In this document: positions 18,670 through 27,987 of the stretch, in pieces
Layout of the letters: every line of letters starts with the position of its first letter
Position numbering within the stretch: position 1 is the first letter of the stretch
Assembly (NCBI GenBank): GCA_944322675.1
Contig: CALUPO010000002.1
Span: 124,001-188,000, forward strand
DNA: 64,000 nucleotides
Source: Candidatus Gastranaerophilales bacterium
Lineage (GTDB): Bacteria > Cyanobacteriota > Vampirovibrionia > Gastranaerophilales > Gastranaerophilaceae
Direction: 5' to 3'
Notes under the pieces: generated by a model
Databases searched by the model: none
Told to the model about the DNA's origin: nothing
Seen by the model: the letters and a program-made list of their open reading frames with translations, nothing else
Position numbers and translations under genes: made by a program

Positions 18670-19092
18670 TTAATTACGACTTATATGATTAGCATTTTCA
18701 ATCCAGCTTGTTGATTTTTGTTTTTTGCTGCTAATATAATCAAGTTGAGTTTGATATTCATTATTTTCTAATTCAATTTGAGCTTCCCTTTCGCTAGCTC
18801 TATTTTGTTGACTTTCCAAGTCTGTAACCTGATTTTGAAGTTCACGCATCATAGAACGTATATCATCAAAAGCCTGACAGGTTGCTTGTTCTGAAGTTTC
18901 TGTTTCAAGTTTTGCTTCACAATCTTCAATCGCTTGTTCTTTTGTTGAAATATCTGTTGAAATTGTGCTTATCATTCGAGTTAAACGTATAACTTCTTCA
19001 TTATTGCTTCTGATTGCACGATTTAATTGACTTTCTTGTAATGTCAACCATTGGATTTGACCAACTGATGATGCTTGTGCTACTTGAACCAT
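18670..19092 (-). CDS. coiled-coil protein of unknown function
   Basis: The 140 residues are almost entirely helical heptad-like sequence rich in Gln, Glu and Ser (for example NEEVIRLTRMISTISTDIST and RMMRELQNQV-type runs), with no signal peptide. AAAGG lies about 9 bases before ATG 19092. It is divergent from the flagellar export operon, sharing a 350-base control region. Chaperones, rods and secreted substrates of type III export can look like this, but no specific match is claimed. Confidence 0.65.
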   Translation of the reverse strand: MVQVAQASSVGQIQWLTLQESQLNRAIRSNNEEVIRLTRMISTISTDISTKEQAIEDCEAKLETETSEQATCQAFDDIRSMMRELQNQVTDLESQQNRASEREAQIELENNEYQTQLDYISSKKQKSTSWIENANHISRN

Positions 19093-19444
19093 TTTGATAA
19101 CCTTTCTTTGTTTTTGTTTAACTCTTTACATTTATATAAACGTAAAAATATATAAAAAATTGCTCTTTTTTATATATTTTTAGTAATATTTCTTTACAAT
19201 TTAAGCTAAAATTCAATAATATCAATAATTTTACATTGATATATACTATTTTAATATTTCTTAATATATTAATAGATAAAATACTAATTTTTCTTATTAT
19301 ATCTGTATTTTAAGCTTTATATGCTTGTATATACATTTTTCATATGTTTCAAATTGTAAACAATATTTTTGTTATTCTTAAAAAAACTTATAAATAGAAG
19401 TATAATTTAAATTAAAGTAATTAATTTATTTATGTGAGGTGTTT
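19093..19444. other. divergent control region, coiled-coil gene / fliP
   Basis: About 350 bases of very AT-rich DNA without a credible gene. A TATAAT at 19401-19406 lies 38 bases before the fliP start and could be a -10 box; no good -35 match accompanies it. A near-palindrome around 19408-19430 (TAAATTAA..TTAATTTA type) is also present. Confidence 0.4.
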
Positions 19445-20215
19445 TTGAATAATATAGGTTATAAATTCACAATAAGCTTATTTATAACTTTATTTGCTCT
19501 TTTGCTGTTTAGTGCAAATGAGGCATTTTCTCAAATTGCCATGCCAAGTCTTAATATTAGTTTTAACGAAGCAAACAACGCAAAGGAATTTACAAACGGT
19601 GTTCAAATACTTATTTTACTTACAATTTTATCACTTGCACCAAGTATTTTTATTATGACCACATGCTTTATAAGATTTGTAATCGTTCTTTCTCTTGTAA
19701 GAAATGCCCTCGGGACAACAAGTTTACCGCCTTCACAGATTATTGTAGGACTTTCACTAATCCTTACATTTTTTGTTATGGCTCCAACTTATAACAAGAT
19801 TAATCAAGAGGCAATTCAACCTTACTTAAAAAATCAAATAACACAGGAAATTGCACTTGAACGTTCAATAATTCCTATAAGGGAATATATGATTAAGTAT
19901 ACAAAAGAAAAAGAAATTGCATTATTCATTAAAATGGCAAAAATGGAAAAACCCAAAAATTGGCAAAGCGTTCCAACGTATATAATTCTTCCGGCTTTTA
20001 TTTTAAGTGAATTAAAAGCAGCTTTTATAATCGGTTTTGTTTTATTTTTACCTTTCTTAGTTATTGATATTGTAACAGCCAGTGTTCTTGTCTCAATGGG
20101 AATGGTATTTTTACCGCCAACTGTTGTTGCTATGCCTTTTAAATTAATTTTATTTGTTATGATTGATGGATGGTATTTAATTACAAAGTCTTTACTTGAA
20201 GGAGTTATTTTATAG
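19445..20215 (+). CDS. fliP: flagellar export apparatus protein FliP
   Basis: The 257-residue protein has a signal-like N-terminal helix followed by the FliP pattern: SIFIMTTCFIRFVIVLSLVRNALG, SLPPSQIIVGLSLILTFFVMAP and a C-terminal membrane pair with LPFLVIDIVTASVLVSMGM. It is a core channel subunit of the type III export gate. Frame evidence allows GTG 19439, but GAGGT at 19436-19440 fits TTG 19445 best, so that start is used. It heads the fliPQR-flhB-flhA locus, with fliQ 3 bases downstream. Confidence 0.93.
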   Translation: MNNIGYKFTISLFITLFALLLFSANEAFSQIAMPSLNISFNEANNAKEFTNGVQILILLTILSLAPSIFIMTTCFIRFVIVLSLVRNALGTTSLPPSQIIVGLSLILTFFVMAPTYNKINQEAIQPYLKNQITQEIALERSIIPIREYMIKYTKEKEIALFIKMAKMEKPKNWQSVPTYIILPAFILSELKAAFIIGFVLFLPFLVIDIVTASVLVSMGMVFLPPTVVAMPFKLILFVMIDGWYLITKSLLEGVIL

Positions 20216-20218
20216 ATT

Positions 20219-20488
20219 ATGGATAGTTCTTTATTATTAACTGTTATTCAGGATATTTTAATACTTACTCTTCAGCTTTCAACTCCCATTCTTGTTGTCG
20301 CTGTGGCTGTTGGATTTATTATAAGTGTTTTTCAATCTGTAACTCAAATCCAGGAGCAAACTTTAACTTTTGTTCCCAAAATTATTGCTTGTGTTTTAGT
20401 TTTAATTTTAACTTTACCCTGGATGTTAAATATTTTTATTGCACGTGTAAATGACCTTTTTAGCAAAATACCTCTTATGCTTAAATAA
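20219..20488 (+). CDS. fliQ: flagellar export apparatus protein FliQ
   Basis: This 89-residue protein has two membrane helices and the FliQ/SpaQ pattern, with FIISVFQSVTQIQEQTLTFVPKI in the loop. It is a small subunit of the export gate that packs around FliP and FliR. The length is typical. It starts 3 bases after fliP and is followed by fliR after 18 bases. Its place in a fliPQR-flhBA set favours flagella over a virulence-type injectisome. Confidence 0.93.
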   Translation: MDSSLLLTVIQDILILTLQLSTPILVVAVAVGFIISVFQSVTQIQEQTLTFVPKIIACVLVLILTLPWMLNIFIARVNDLFSKIPLMLK

Positions 20489-20506
20489 AACCGGTGGTTA
20501 TTAATT

Positions 20507-21292
20507 ATGAACTATGAACTTTTCATCAATATATTAACTCCAACTAACATAATTATATACATTTTAATTTTTGCAAGGTTATCTGGTTTATTTGTAATTG
20601 CACCTGTATTTTCTACATATCCACCAATACAGATAAAAATTTGGTTTATGGCTATATTATCATATATATTTTTTCCATATGTTCTTAAAATATCAAATAT
20701 TGAAATTCCCACTTCAATGCCAATACTAATCATTTATACTTTAAAGGAATTTCTTGTTGGCTTTACAATTGGTTTTTTAGCAAATTTCTTATTTTATGCA
20801 ATGCAAATGTCAGGTCACATGATAAGTCTTCAATCAGGTTTAAGTGCTTCAAATGTTATGGATCCTTCAACAGGCGAACAAACACCTGTTATTGGTGAGT
20901 TTTATTTATACATATTAAGCATAATATTTATTATACTTAATGCATATCATCCAATGTTCCTTGCAATTTACGAAAGTTTTATTAAATTACCTCTTGGTTT
21001 TGATACAATATTTAATTCAAATTTAATTGATTTAATATTAAAATTTAGTTCAAATATTTTTACTCTATCAATAAGTTTTGTATTGCCTATTTTTTGTGTT
21101 TTATTTATCCTTCAAATACTTTTAGGCTTCATTTCAAAAATAATTCCGCAATTAAATGTCTATATGGTTGCAATGCCTCTTCAAATATTAATTGCATTTG
21201 CATTAATGCTTATGTTTTTAAGTCCTATGGTAAGTTTTTTAACAAAAACTGTGCAAAACTATTTTATTATTATATTAAAAATATTTTCATAA
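20507..21292 (+). CDS. fliR: flagellar export apparatus protein FliR
   Basis: The 261-residue protein is almost wholly hydrophobic with about six membrane segments and FliR/SpaR motifs: RLSGLFVIAPVFS near the start and LQSGLSASNVMDPSTGEQTP in the middle. It completes the export gate with FliP and FliQ. GGTGG precedes ATG 20507. The length is normal for the family. Confidence 0.92.
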   Translation: MNYELFINILTPTNIIIYILIFARLSGLFVIAPVFSTYPPIQIKIWFMAILSYIFFPYVLKISNIEIPTSMPILIIYTLKEFLVGFTIGFLANFLFYAMQMSGHMISLQSGLSASNVMDPSTGEQTPVIGEFYLYILSIIFIILNAYHPMFLAIYESFIKLPLGFDTIFNSNLIDLILKFSSNIFTLSISFVLPIFCVLFILQILLGFISKIIPQLNVYMVAMPLQILIAFALMLMFLSPMVSFLTKTVQNYFIIILKIFS

Positions 21293-21310
21293 AAAGGAGG
21301 TAAAAAATTA

Positions 21311-22378
21311 TTGAGTAACGAAAAAACAGAAGAAGCCACCCCCAAACGACGAGAAAAAGAACGAGAAAAAGGTAATATTCCTAAAAGTCAGGATTTATCT
21401 TCAATTTGTGTGCTTATTTCAGGCTTTGTTTTACTTTATGTTTTTGGAAACTCAATTGTTAGTCATTTAAAAGATTCATTATATTATACATTTACAAATT
21501 TAAATCCTGATACTATTGAATTTCGTGATATATTATCAATACTTTATCCACATGCTATTTTTCTATCAAAATGTCTTGTACCGTTTTTAGGTTTCTTAAT
21601 GCTTGTTGTTTTATTTCTAGTTCGTGCACAGGTTGGAAATTTATTTGCCATACAAAAAATAAAACCTTCGATGCAAAACCTGCTTGGCAGTTCTATTATA
21701 AATAAACTAAAAAAGATGTTAAATCCAATTAGTCCAAAAAACTTATTTGAACTTACAAAATCACTATTAAAAATGATAATTGTAGGAAGCGTCGGTTATA
21801 ATGTTGTATTAAGCAGAAAAGAAGATTTAACAGAATTAATAGGTCAATCAATATCCACAGGAATTGTTGTGCTGGGTGATGTCTTATTTAATATGCTTTT
21901 AAACATGTGTATTGTCATGTTATTTATTGCTTTTATTGATAAAAAATATCAAGATTATGAATACAATAAATCAATAAAAATGAGCAAACAGGATATAAAG
22001 GATGAATTTAAAAATGCAGAAGGTGATCCCAAAATCAAAGCAAAAGTTAAGGCTCAACAAATGGCAATAATGAATCAAAAAATGATGGCAGCTGTTCCTA
22101 AAGCTGATGTTATAGTTACAAATCCAACACATTTTTCTGTTGCTTTAAAATATGACAAAATAAACCATCCTGCACCTGTAGTTGTTGCAAAAGGTGTAGA
22201 TTTTATGGCATTTAAAATTCGTGAAATTGCACAAAATAATAATGTTCCTATTGTTGAAAATAAACCTCTTGCTCGCTCTTTGTATAAACTTGTTGATGTT
22301 AATAAAGTTATACCACCTGAATTATATACAGCAGTTGCTGAAGTTCTCGCTTATATTTATAATAAAAATAAAAGATAA
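21311..22378 (+). CDS. flhB: flagellar export switch protein FlhB
   Basis: The 355 residues begin with the FlhB-type charged segment EKTEEATPKRREKEREKG, continue with four membrane helices, and carry the autocleavage motif NPTH at 271-274 in the cytoplasmic domain. Self-cleavage at this site switches export from rod/hook to filament substrates. The start is TTG 21311, supported by AAGGAGGT 9 bases upstream. An unusual spacing follows: a HAD-type gene with its own promoter sits between this gene and flhA. Confidence 0.94.
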   Translation: MSNEKTEEATPKRREKEREKGNIPKSQDLSSICVLISGFVLLYVFGNSIVSHLKDSLYYTFTNLNPDTIEFRDILSILYPHAIFLSKCLVPFLGFLMLVVLFLVRAQVGNLFAIQKIKPSMQNLLGSSIINKLKKMLNPISPKNLFELTKSLLKMIIVGSVGYNVVLSRKEDLTELIGQSISTGIVVLGDVLFNMLLNMCIVMLFIAFIDKKYQDYEYNKSIKMSKQDIKDEFKNAEGDPKIKAKVKAQQMAIMNQKMMAAVPKADVIVTNPTHFSVALKYDKINHPAPVVVAKGVDFMAFKIREIAQNNNVPIVENKPLARSLYKLVDVNKVIPPELYTAVAEVLAYIYNKNKR

Positions 22379-22382
22379 TTTA

Positions 22383-22411
22383 TTGACATATATTTTATAC
22401 TAAGATATATT
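22383..22411 (+). promoter_or_regulatory. candidate sigma-70 promoter for the HAD gene
   Basis: A consensus TTGACA at 22383-22388 is followed after 17 bases by TATATT (22406-22411). It lies immediately after the flhB stop and would give a leader of about 40 bases, so the HAD gene and perhaps flhA can be transcribed separately from fliP-flhB. Confidence 0.6.
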
Positions 22412-22456
22412 AATTTATATTGGTTTTTTATTTGTGTTAAAAGAGGCTTAATTTTT

Positions 22457-23458
22457 ATGAAAATCAGCTCAAATTTTATGCTACAGAAAAAGCAAGAAAT
22501 AACATTTAAAGCAGGAAAAACAACTTTAATTACTGATTTTGATTTTACATTTAGTCCAAAATCTTTTGAAGATAAATATTTGCCAAGTGATATTAAGTGT
22601 TATGAAGATATTGCAAATCCTTATTTCAAGAAATTTAGAGATTTACAAAAAAAACTAAAAAAATTTAAAATTTATATTTCAACGGGCAGAAAACAAGGCA
22701 AAGGATATAATGAATGTGATTATATCTTTAAAAATTTTGCAAAACTAAAAAAAGAAAACGTACCTCAAATAAAAGGTGTAATATCAAATAATGGAGAAAC
22801 ATTTTTTAATGTTCTAAATAAAGAAGATAAAATTGTTTTAGAAAAAAATGAAGAAAAAAACAAAAAAAGAAATAAAATAAGACAAGAACTTCAAGAAAAA
22901 CATTCAGGTCAAATAATAGCAAAAGATTTGGATGCATTTATTGCAGTTAAAAAAGCCAAAGAAAAAAATGATTTTGTAATTGTCTCAGGTGATGGAACAA
23001 ATGATCGTTCTTTTCTAAATATATATTCATATATTGATTTGCCAAAAGACACAAAAATACCTACTACAATAGAAGCTAGTGAAAATATTTTAAAAACCAT
23101 GCCTAATATAAAAAAGCAAATTATAGATTTACCCCTAAAAATTATAATAATGGAAGGGGATTGCTCAAAGGAAGATTATTATAAATATTTAATAAAAACC
23201 TTTCCCGAAAAATATAAAACCGGTAAACAAGCAGTAAAAATTGGAGAAAATCCTCTTTTTGATAATGTTGAAAAATCTATTAATGAATATAAAAAAATAA
23301 ATAAGACATTTTCAAAAAATTTCAAAAATAATAAAATTAATAAAATAATATTAGGAACTGTTTTAGCATTAGCCACATTAATTTTAGTTATAACAGGTAT
23401 TATTGCGGCAAATAAGAACAAACAAATTCATAAAAATAACCTTAACAATATGTCATAA
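22457..23458 (+). CDS. HAD-like phosphatase domain with C-terminal membrane anchor
   Basis: The 333-residue protein has a full HAD signature set: nucleophile block LITDFDFTF (D27, D29), motif II ISTGR, and motif IV SGDGTND (177-183), resembling sucrose-phosphatase-like HADs. The last 30 residues hold a single membrane helix (about 303-321: IILGTVLALATLILVITGII) and a short basic tail, a tail-anchored layout placing the enzyme in the cytoplasm. No standard flagellar protein has this form. Its own promoter and position between flhB and flhA suggest accretion into the locus; its substrate is unknown. Confidence 0.8.
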   Translation: MKISSNFMLQKKQEITFKAGKTTLITDFDFTFSPKSFEDKYLPSDIKCYEDIANPYFKKFRDLQKKLKKFKIYISTGRKQGKGYNECDYIFKNFAKLKKENVPQIKGVISNNGETFFNVLNKEDKIVLEKNEEKNKKRNKIRQELQEKHSGQIIAKDLDAFIAVKKAKEKNDFVIVSGDGTNDRSFLNIYSYIDLPKDTKIPTTIEASENILKTMPNIKKQIIDLPLKIIIMEGDCSKEDYYKYLIKTFPEKYKTGKQAVKIGENPLFDNVEKSINEYKKINKTFSKNFKNNKINKIILGTVLALATLILVITGIIAANKNKQIHKNNLNNMS

Positions 23459-23496
23459 AATAGACTTTATCATTGTTGAATGTTACAATTTTAAAT

Positions 23497-25599
23497 ATGT
23501 TAAAATTAAAAAATATATTGCAAAATAATGATATTCTTCTAGCAATAGGGCTTGTAGTTGTTATAGGGATGATGGTTCTTCCGTTACCTCCATCTTTGCT
23601 TGATTTTTTACTTACAATAAATATATCTTTATCAGTTATAATATTGCTTGTTTGTCTATTTACAAAAGAGCCGCTTGAGTATTCAACATTTCCTACAATA
23701 CTTTTAATAACAACTGTTTTTAGACTTGGTTTAAATGTAAGCTCAACACGTCTAATACTTCTTCATGCAGAAGCCGGCGAAGTTATTCAGGCATTTGGAG
23801 AATTCGTTGTAGGTGGAAATTATGTAGTAGGTTTTGTAATATTTGCAATACTTGTAATAATAAACTATATGGTAATAACAGGTGGTGCCGGACGTGTTGC
23901 TGAGGTATCTGCAAGATTTACCTTAGATTCAATGCCGGGAAAACAATTAAGTATTGATGCAGATTTAAATTCAGGCTTAATAAGTGAAGAAGAAGCAAAG
24001 ATAAAAAGACGAAAAATTGAACGTGAAGCTGATTTTTATGGTACTATGGATGGTGCTTCAAAGTTTGTTAAAGGTGATGCAACGGCTGGTATTATAATTA
24101 CCGTTATAAACATTATTGGCGGTTTAATTATTGGTGTATGGCAATTAAAAATGAACTTAATGCAAGCTTTAAGCACATATACAATATTAACCGTAGGTGA
24201 TGGTCTTGTTTCACAGATTCCTGCTTTATTAATTTCGTTTGCAACAGGTTTAATAGTTTCTCGGGCCAGCGGTCAAGATGACTCTTTAAGTGCAGATATA
24301 AAAAAAGAAATGTTTTCAAACCCCACAGTTTTAGGTGTAGTTTCAGGTTTACTTTTATTTTTAGGAATTGTACCTGGTATGCCAACTATACCTTTCTGTT
24401 TAATTGGTTTAATATGCGGATATATTGCATATAAGAAAAATCTTGAAAAGAAAAAGAAACAAGAAGAAGCTAAAAAACAAGAAGAAGAAAAGAAAAAAGA
24501 TGATTTAGTTAAAAATAAGAAAAAAGCATTAAAAGGCTCACGTGAAAGTGTTATGGAACTTTTAGCAATGGAACCTATTGAAATAGAAATAGGTTACCGT
24601 CTTGTTCCTTTGTTAAATATTGAACAGGGAGGCGATTTACTTGAAAGGATATCACAACTAAGACGCCAAACAGCTCTTGAAATGGGGATAATTTTACCGT
24701 CCATTCGTGTTCGTGACAATTTGCAATTGCCGGCTAACAACTATCAGATAAAATTAAAAGGTGTTCCTATTGAAAATGGAGAAATATATCCTGATAGATA
24801 TCTTGCTATGAATGCAAGCGGAATAGCAAGTGATACATCAATTAGCGGTATAAATGCAATTGAACCGGCATTTGGCTTAAGTGCTATATGGATTGAAGAA
24901 AAAGATAAAGAAAACGCTGAAATGGCATCTTATACAGTTGTGAGCCCATCTGCTGTTATATCAACGCATTTAACCGAAATAATAAAGAAAAATGCTGCGG
25001 ATATTTTATCCCGTAATGATGTAAAACAACTTATTGAAAATCTAAAAAAAGAAGTTTCGGAAGATTATGTAAAAGATCTAATGACAGAAATTAATATATC
25101 GGATGTTCAAATAGTTATGCAAAATCTTTTAAAAGAACGTATTTCTGTTAGGGATTTAAGAACAATACTTGAAACAATGAGCCTTCAAGTTCGCGTAAGT
25201 AAAAATACCGATTTTTTAACAGAACATGTTCGCCAGGCACTATCAAGAACAATTTGCAAACAAAATTTAAGTGCAACCGGTGAATTACTTGCAATTACGC
25301 TTGCACCTGACATTGAAAGTGCAATAGCTCAAGGAATGAGTCCTGATGGTCAAAGTCTAACACTTGACCCTAATATAAGTAATATTTTAATAAAAAATAT
25401 GGATAAAGAAATAGAAAAAGCTATATTAAAACATTCACAGGCACCTGTTATACTTTGTTCAGCACCAATTAGAATGTGTTTCCGTCGATTTATTGAAAAA
25501 ACTCATCCTCAAATTGCTGTTATGTCATATAATGAACTTGTAACAAATATTAAGGCAAAATCTGTAGGAATAATAAAAAGTGTAATGGAAAAAGTATAA
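23497..25599 (+). CDS. flhA: flagellar export gate protein FlhA
   Basis: The protein has about eight N-terminal membrane helices with the FlhA-specific DADLNSGLI.EEEA and GDGLVSQIPALLISFATGLIVSR segments, followed by a large cytoplasmic domain (about 350-700) that docks export substrates and chaperones. The frame opens at TTG 23473, and both that and ATG 23497 are plausible; no strong ribosome-binding site decides. ATG is chosen (700 residues). A Lys/Glu-rich linker precedes the cytoplasmic ring domain, as usual. It closes the export locus. Confidence 0.93.
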   Translation: MLKLKNILQNNDILLAIGLVVVIGMMVLPLPPSLLDFLLTINISLSVIILLVCLFTKEPLEYSTFPTILLITTVFRLGLNVSSTRLILLHAEAGEVIQAFGEFVVGGNYVVGFVIFAILVIINYMVITGGAGRVAEVSARFTLDSMPGKQLSIDADLNSGLISEEEAKIKRRKIEREADFYGTMDGASKFVKGDATAGIIITVINIIGGLIIGVWQLKMNLMQALSTYTILTVGDGLVSQIPALLISFATGLIVSRASGQDDSLSADIKKEMFSNPTVLGVVSGLLLFLGIVPGMPTIPFCLIGLICGYIAYKKNLEKKKKQEEAKKQEEEKKKDDLVKNKKKALKGSRESVMELLAMEPIEIEIGYRLVPLLNIEQGGDLLERISQLRRQTALEMGIILPSIRVRDNLQLPANNYQIKLKGVPIENGEIYPDRYLAMNASGIASDTSISGINAIEPAFGLSAIWIEEKDKENAEMASYTVVSPSAVISTHLTEIIKKNAADILSRNDVKQLIENLKKEVSEDYVKDLMTEINISDVQIVMQNLLKERISVRDLRTILETMSLQVRVSKNTDFLTEHVRQALSRTICKQNLSATGELLAITLAPDIESAIAQGMSPDGQSLTLDPNISNILIKNMDKEIEKAILKHSQAPVILCSAPIRMCFRRFIEKTHPQIAVMSYNELVTNIKAKSVGIIKSVMEKV

Positions 25600-25686
25600 A
25601 GTAAGTAACAATACTTAAAAAAAACTTTTATATGTAATATTAACGTGTTAGAATTGTAAATAAAAATATTAAGGAGAAAAAAAATA

Positions 25687-27441
25687 TTGAAAGAGCTTAG
25701 CCAAAAACAACAAGAACTTGAAAAAGAAGAAATAACAGGTGCACAAATTTTCCTTGAATGTTTAAAAAAAGAAAATGTTAAAGAAATTTTTGGTTATCCT
25801 GGCGGTGTAATCCTAACCATTTATGAAGCACTTTATAATTGCCCTGATATAAAGCATTATTTAGTCCGTCATGAACAAGCCGCTATTCATGCAGCCGAAG
25901 GTTATGCAAGGGTAACAGGACGTCCCGGAGTTGCACTTGTAACTTCAGGGCCGGGTGCTTGCAATACAGTTACAGGTATTGCAAATGCATATTATGATGG
26001 ATATCCGCTTGTAGTTTTCACAGGTCAGGTAGGATTAAATCAAATTGGTAATGATGCTTTTCAAGAAGCTGATATTGTAGGAATTACACGTTCATGTTGC
26101 AAGCATAATTATCTTGTTTCCGATATAAAAGACTTGCCAAGGGTAATAAAAGAAGCCTTTCATATAGCAACAACCGGAAAACCAGGACCTGTTGTTGTTG
26201 ATTTACCAAAGTGCATTTTAAGTGATAAAGCAGAGTTTGTATATCCTGATAAAATTAAGTTACCAGGCTATAATCCAAACTATGAAGGTCATCCAAGACA
26301 GATGTCAAAAGCATTAAAATTGTTATGTGAAGCACGTCGTCCGGTTATTATTTCAGGTGGTGGAGTTGTTCATTCAAATGCAGAAAAAGAAATTATTGAA
26401 CTTGCTCAAAAGTTAAATATACCTGTATGCAACACTTTAATGGGAACAGGTACATACCCAAGTGATAACGAATTATCACTTGGTATGCTTGGTATGCATG
26501 GAAATTACTGGGCAAATTTTGCCGTTTGTAATTGTGATGTTTTATTTGCAGTTGGAACAAGGTTTAATGACAGAATAACAGGTTGTTTAAAACGATTTGC
26601 AAAAGATGCACAGGTTATTCATATTGATATTGACCCGTGTGCAATTTCAAAAACAGTAAAAGTTGATATTCCTATTGTTGGTGATGCCAAACTTGTTTTA
26701 AACTCAATGTTAAAAGAATTTAATGAGTCAAATTATCAAACAAATAAAGAAGATAAAAATGAATGGCTAAATCAGATAAAAGAATGGAAAAATAAACGTG
26801 TTTTGCCACAGGTAAACTCATCCAAACTAAATCCTATGATTGTAATTAAAAAAATATACAATATAACAAAAGATTATGATCCAATAATCTGCACAGAAGT
26901 TGGACAACATCAAATGTGGACTGCTCAATTATTTAAGTTTAATAAATCACGTCGTCTTGTAACTTCAGGTGGTCTTGGAACTATGGGTTTTGGTTTTCCG
27001 GCAGCTATAGGAGCATGTATTGGTAAAAAAGACAAACTTATTCTAAATATTGCAGGTGACGGCAGTATACAAATGAATATACAAGAACTTGCAACTTGTG
27101 TTGATTATAATTTACCAATTATTGTAGCAATTATTAACAATGGTTATTTAGGTATGGTCAGACAATGGCAGGAAAAGTTATTTAATAAACATTATTCACA
27201 AACAAAAATATCAAGTCCTGATTTTGTACAACTTGCTCAAAGTTATGGAGCACTTGGCTATCGCGTTGAAAAAGAAGATGACATTGATATTGTTGTTAAA
27301 CAGGCAATTGAATCAAAACGCCCAACATTTATTGATTTTATTGTTGAACCTTTTGAAATGGTTTATCCCTGGGTTTTATCAGGACATCCATTAAATCAGG
27401 TACTTTTATCAAATGAATCATGTCAAAATGAAGAATTATAA
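25687..27441 (+). CDS. ilvB: acetolactate synthase large subunit
   Basis: This 584-residue ThDP enzyme condenses pyruvate to acetolactate (or acetohydroxybutyrate) at the head of valine, leucine and isoleucine synthesis. The catalytic glutamate is E63 in RHEQAAIHAAEG, the FAD/quinone-binding middle domain is present, and the ThDP-binding motif GDGSIQMN is followed by the conserved NNGYLGMVRQWQ. The start is TTG 25687 with AAGGAG 10 bases upstream. A TGT-TAGAAT extended -10 lies at 25646-25654. ilvN follows after 25 bases. Confidence 0.95.
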   Translation: MKELSQKQQELEKEEITGAQIFLECLKKENVKEIFGYPGGVILTIYEALYNCPDIKHYLVRHEQAAIHAAEGYARVTGRPGVALVTSGPGACNTVTGIANAYYDGYPLVVFTGQVGLNQIGNDAFQEADIVGITRSCCKHNYLVSDIKDLPRVIKEAFHIATTGKPGPVVVDLPKCILSDKAEFVYPDKIKLPGYNPNYEGHPRQMSKALKLLCEARRPVIISGGGVVHSNAEKEIIELAQKLNIPVCNTLMGTGTYPSDNELSLGMLGMHGNYWANFAVCNCDVLFAVGTRFNDRITGCLKRFAKDAQVIHIDIDPCAISKTVKVDIPIVGDAKLVLNSMLKEFNESNYQTNKEDKNEWLNQIKEWKNKRVLPQVNSSKLNPMIVIKKIYNITKDYDPIICTEVGQHQMWTAQLFKFNKSRRLVTSGGLGTMGFGFPAAIGACIGKKDKLILNIAGDGSIQMNIQELATCVDYNLPIIVAIINNGYLGMVRQWQEKLFNKHYSQTKISSPDFVQLAQSYGALGYRVEKEDDIDIVVKQAIESKRPTFIDFIVEPFEMVYPWVLSGHPLNQVLLSNESCQNEEL

Positions 27442-27466
27442 TTAATAATCAAAAAAGAGGAAAATA

Positions 27467-27979
27467 ATGATAAACGAACAAAAACATACAATATCCGTTT
27501 TAGTAAGAAATGAAGCAGGAGTTTTGTCTCGTGTTGTTGGACTTTTTTCAGGTCGCGGATTTAATATCGAAAGCTTAACAGTTGCACCTACACTTGATAC
27601 TGATTTTTCTCGCATTACAATTGTTTCCAAGGGACAAACAGGAATAATAGAACAGATAATAAAACAACTAAATCGTTTAATCCCAACTTTAAAAGTGTTA
27701 GAAGTGACAGATGATGATTCTGTTTCAAATGAACTTATTCTTGTTAAAGTTACTGCCCGGGATGAATCACGCTCTGAAATTTTAAGAATAGCTGAAATAT
27801 TTAATGCAAAAATTATTGATGTATCACCAAAAACATACACAATTATGGCTGTTGGGGAACAACGCCAAATAACTTCTTTAATTGAACTTTTAAGACCGCT
27901 TGGTATTAAAGAACTTGTAAGAAGTGGAAAAGTCGCAATATCTCGTGAAAATTCATTTATTAATCTTAAAAATGTATAA
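27467..27979 (+). CDS. ilvN: acetolactate synthase small regulatory subunit
   Basis: The 170-residue protein has an N-terminal ACT domain (HTISVLVRNEAGVLSRV, then FSGRGFNIESL) and the C-terminal IlvH-type domain. It activates the large subunit and confers valine feedback inhibition. The GAGG before ATG 27467 is well spaced. Adjacent to ilvB as in most bacteria; no leader peptide or attenuator was seen ahead of the pair. Confidence 0.95.
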   Translation: MINEQKHTISVLVRNEAGVLSRVVGLFSGRGFNIESLTVAPTLDTDFSRITIVSKGQTGIIEQIIKQLNRLIPTLKVLEVTDDDSVSNELILVKVTARDESRSEILRIAEIFNAKIIDVSPKTYTIMAVGEQRQITSLIELLRPLGIKELVRSGKVAISRENSFINLKNV

Positions 27980-27987
27980 GTAAAAAT

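Noticed and set aside
27442-27840. 132-codon antisense frame over ilvN
   Set aside because: ilvN has ACT-domain motifs and a Shine-Dalgarno; the antisense peptide has no family and is a coding shadow.
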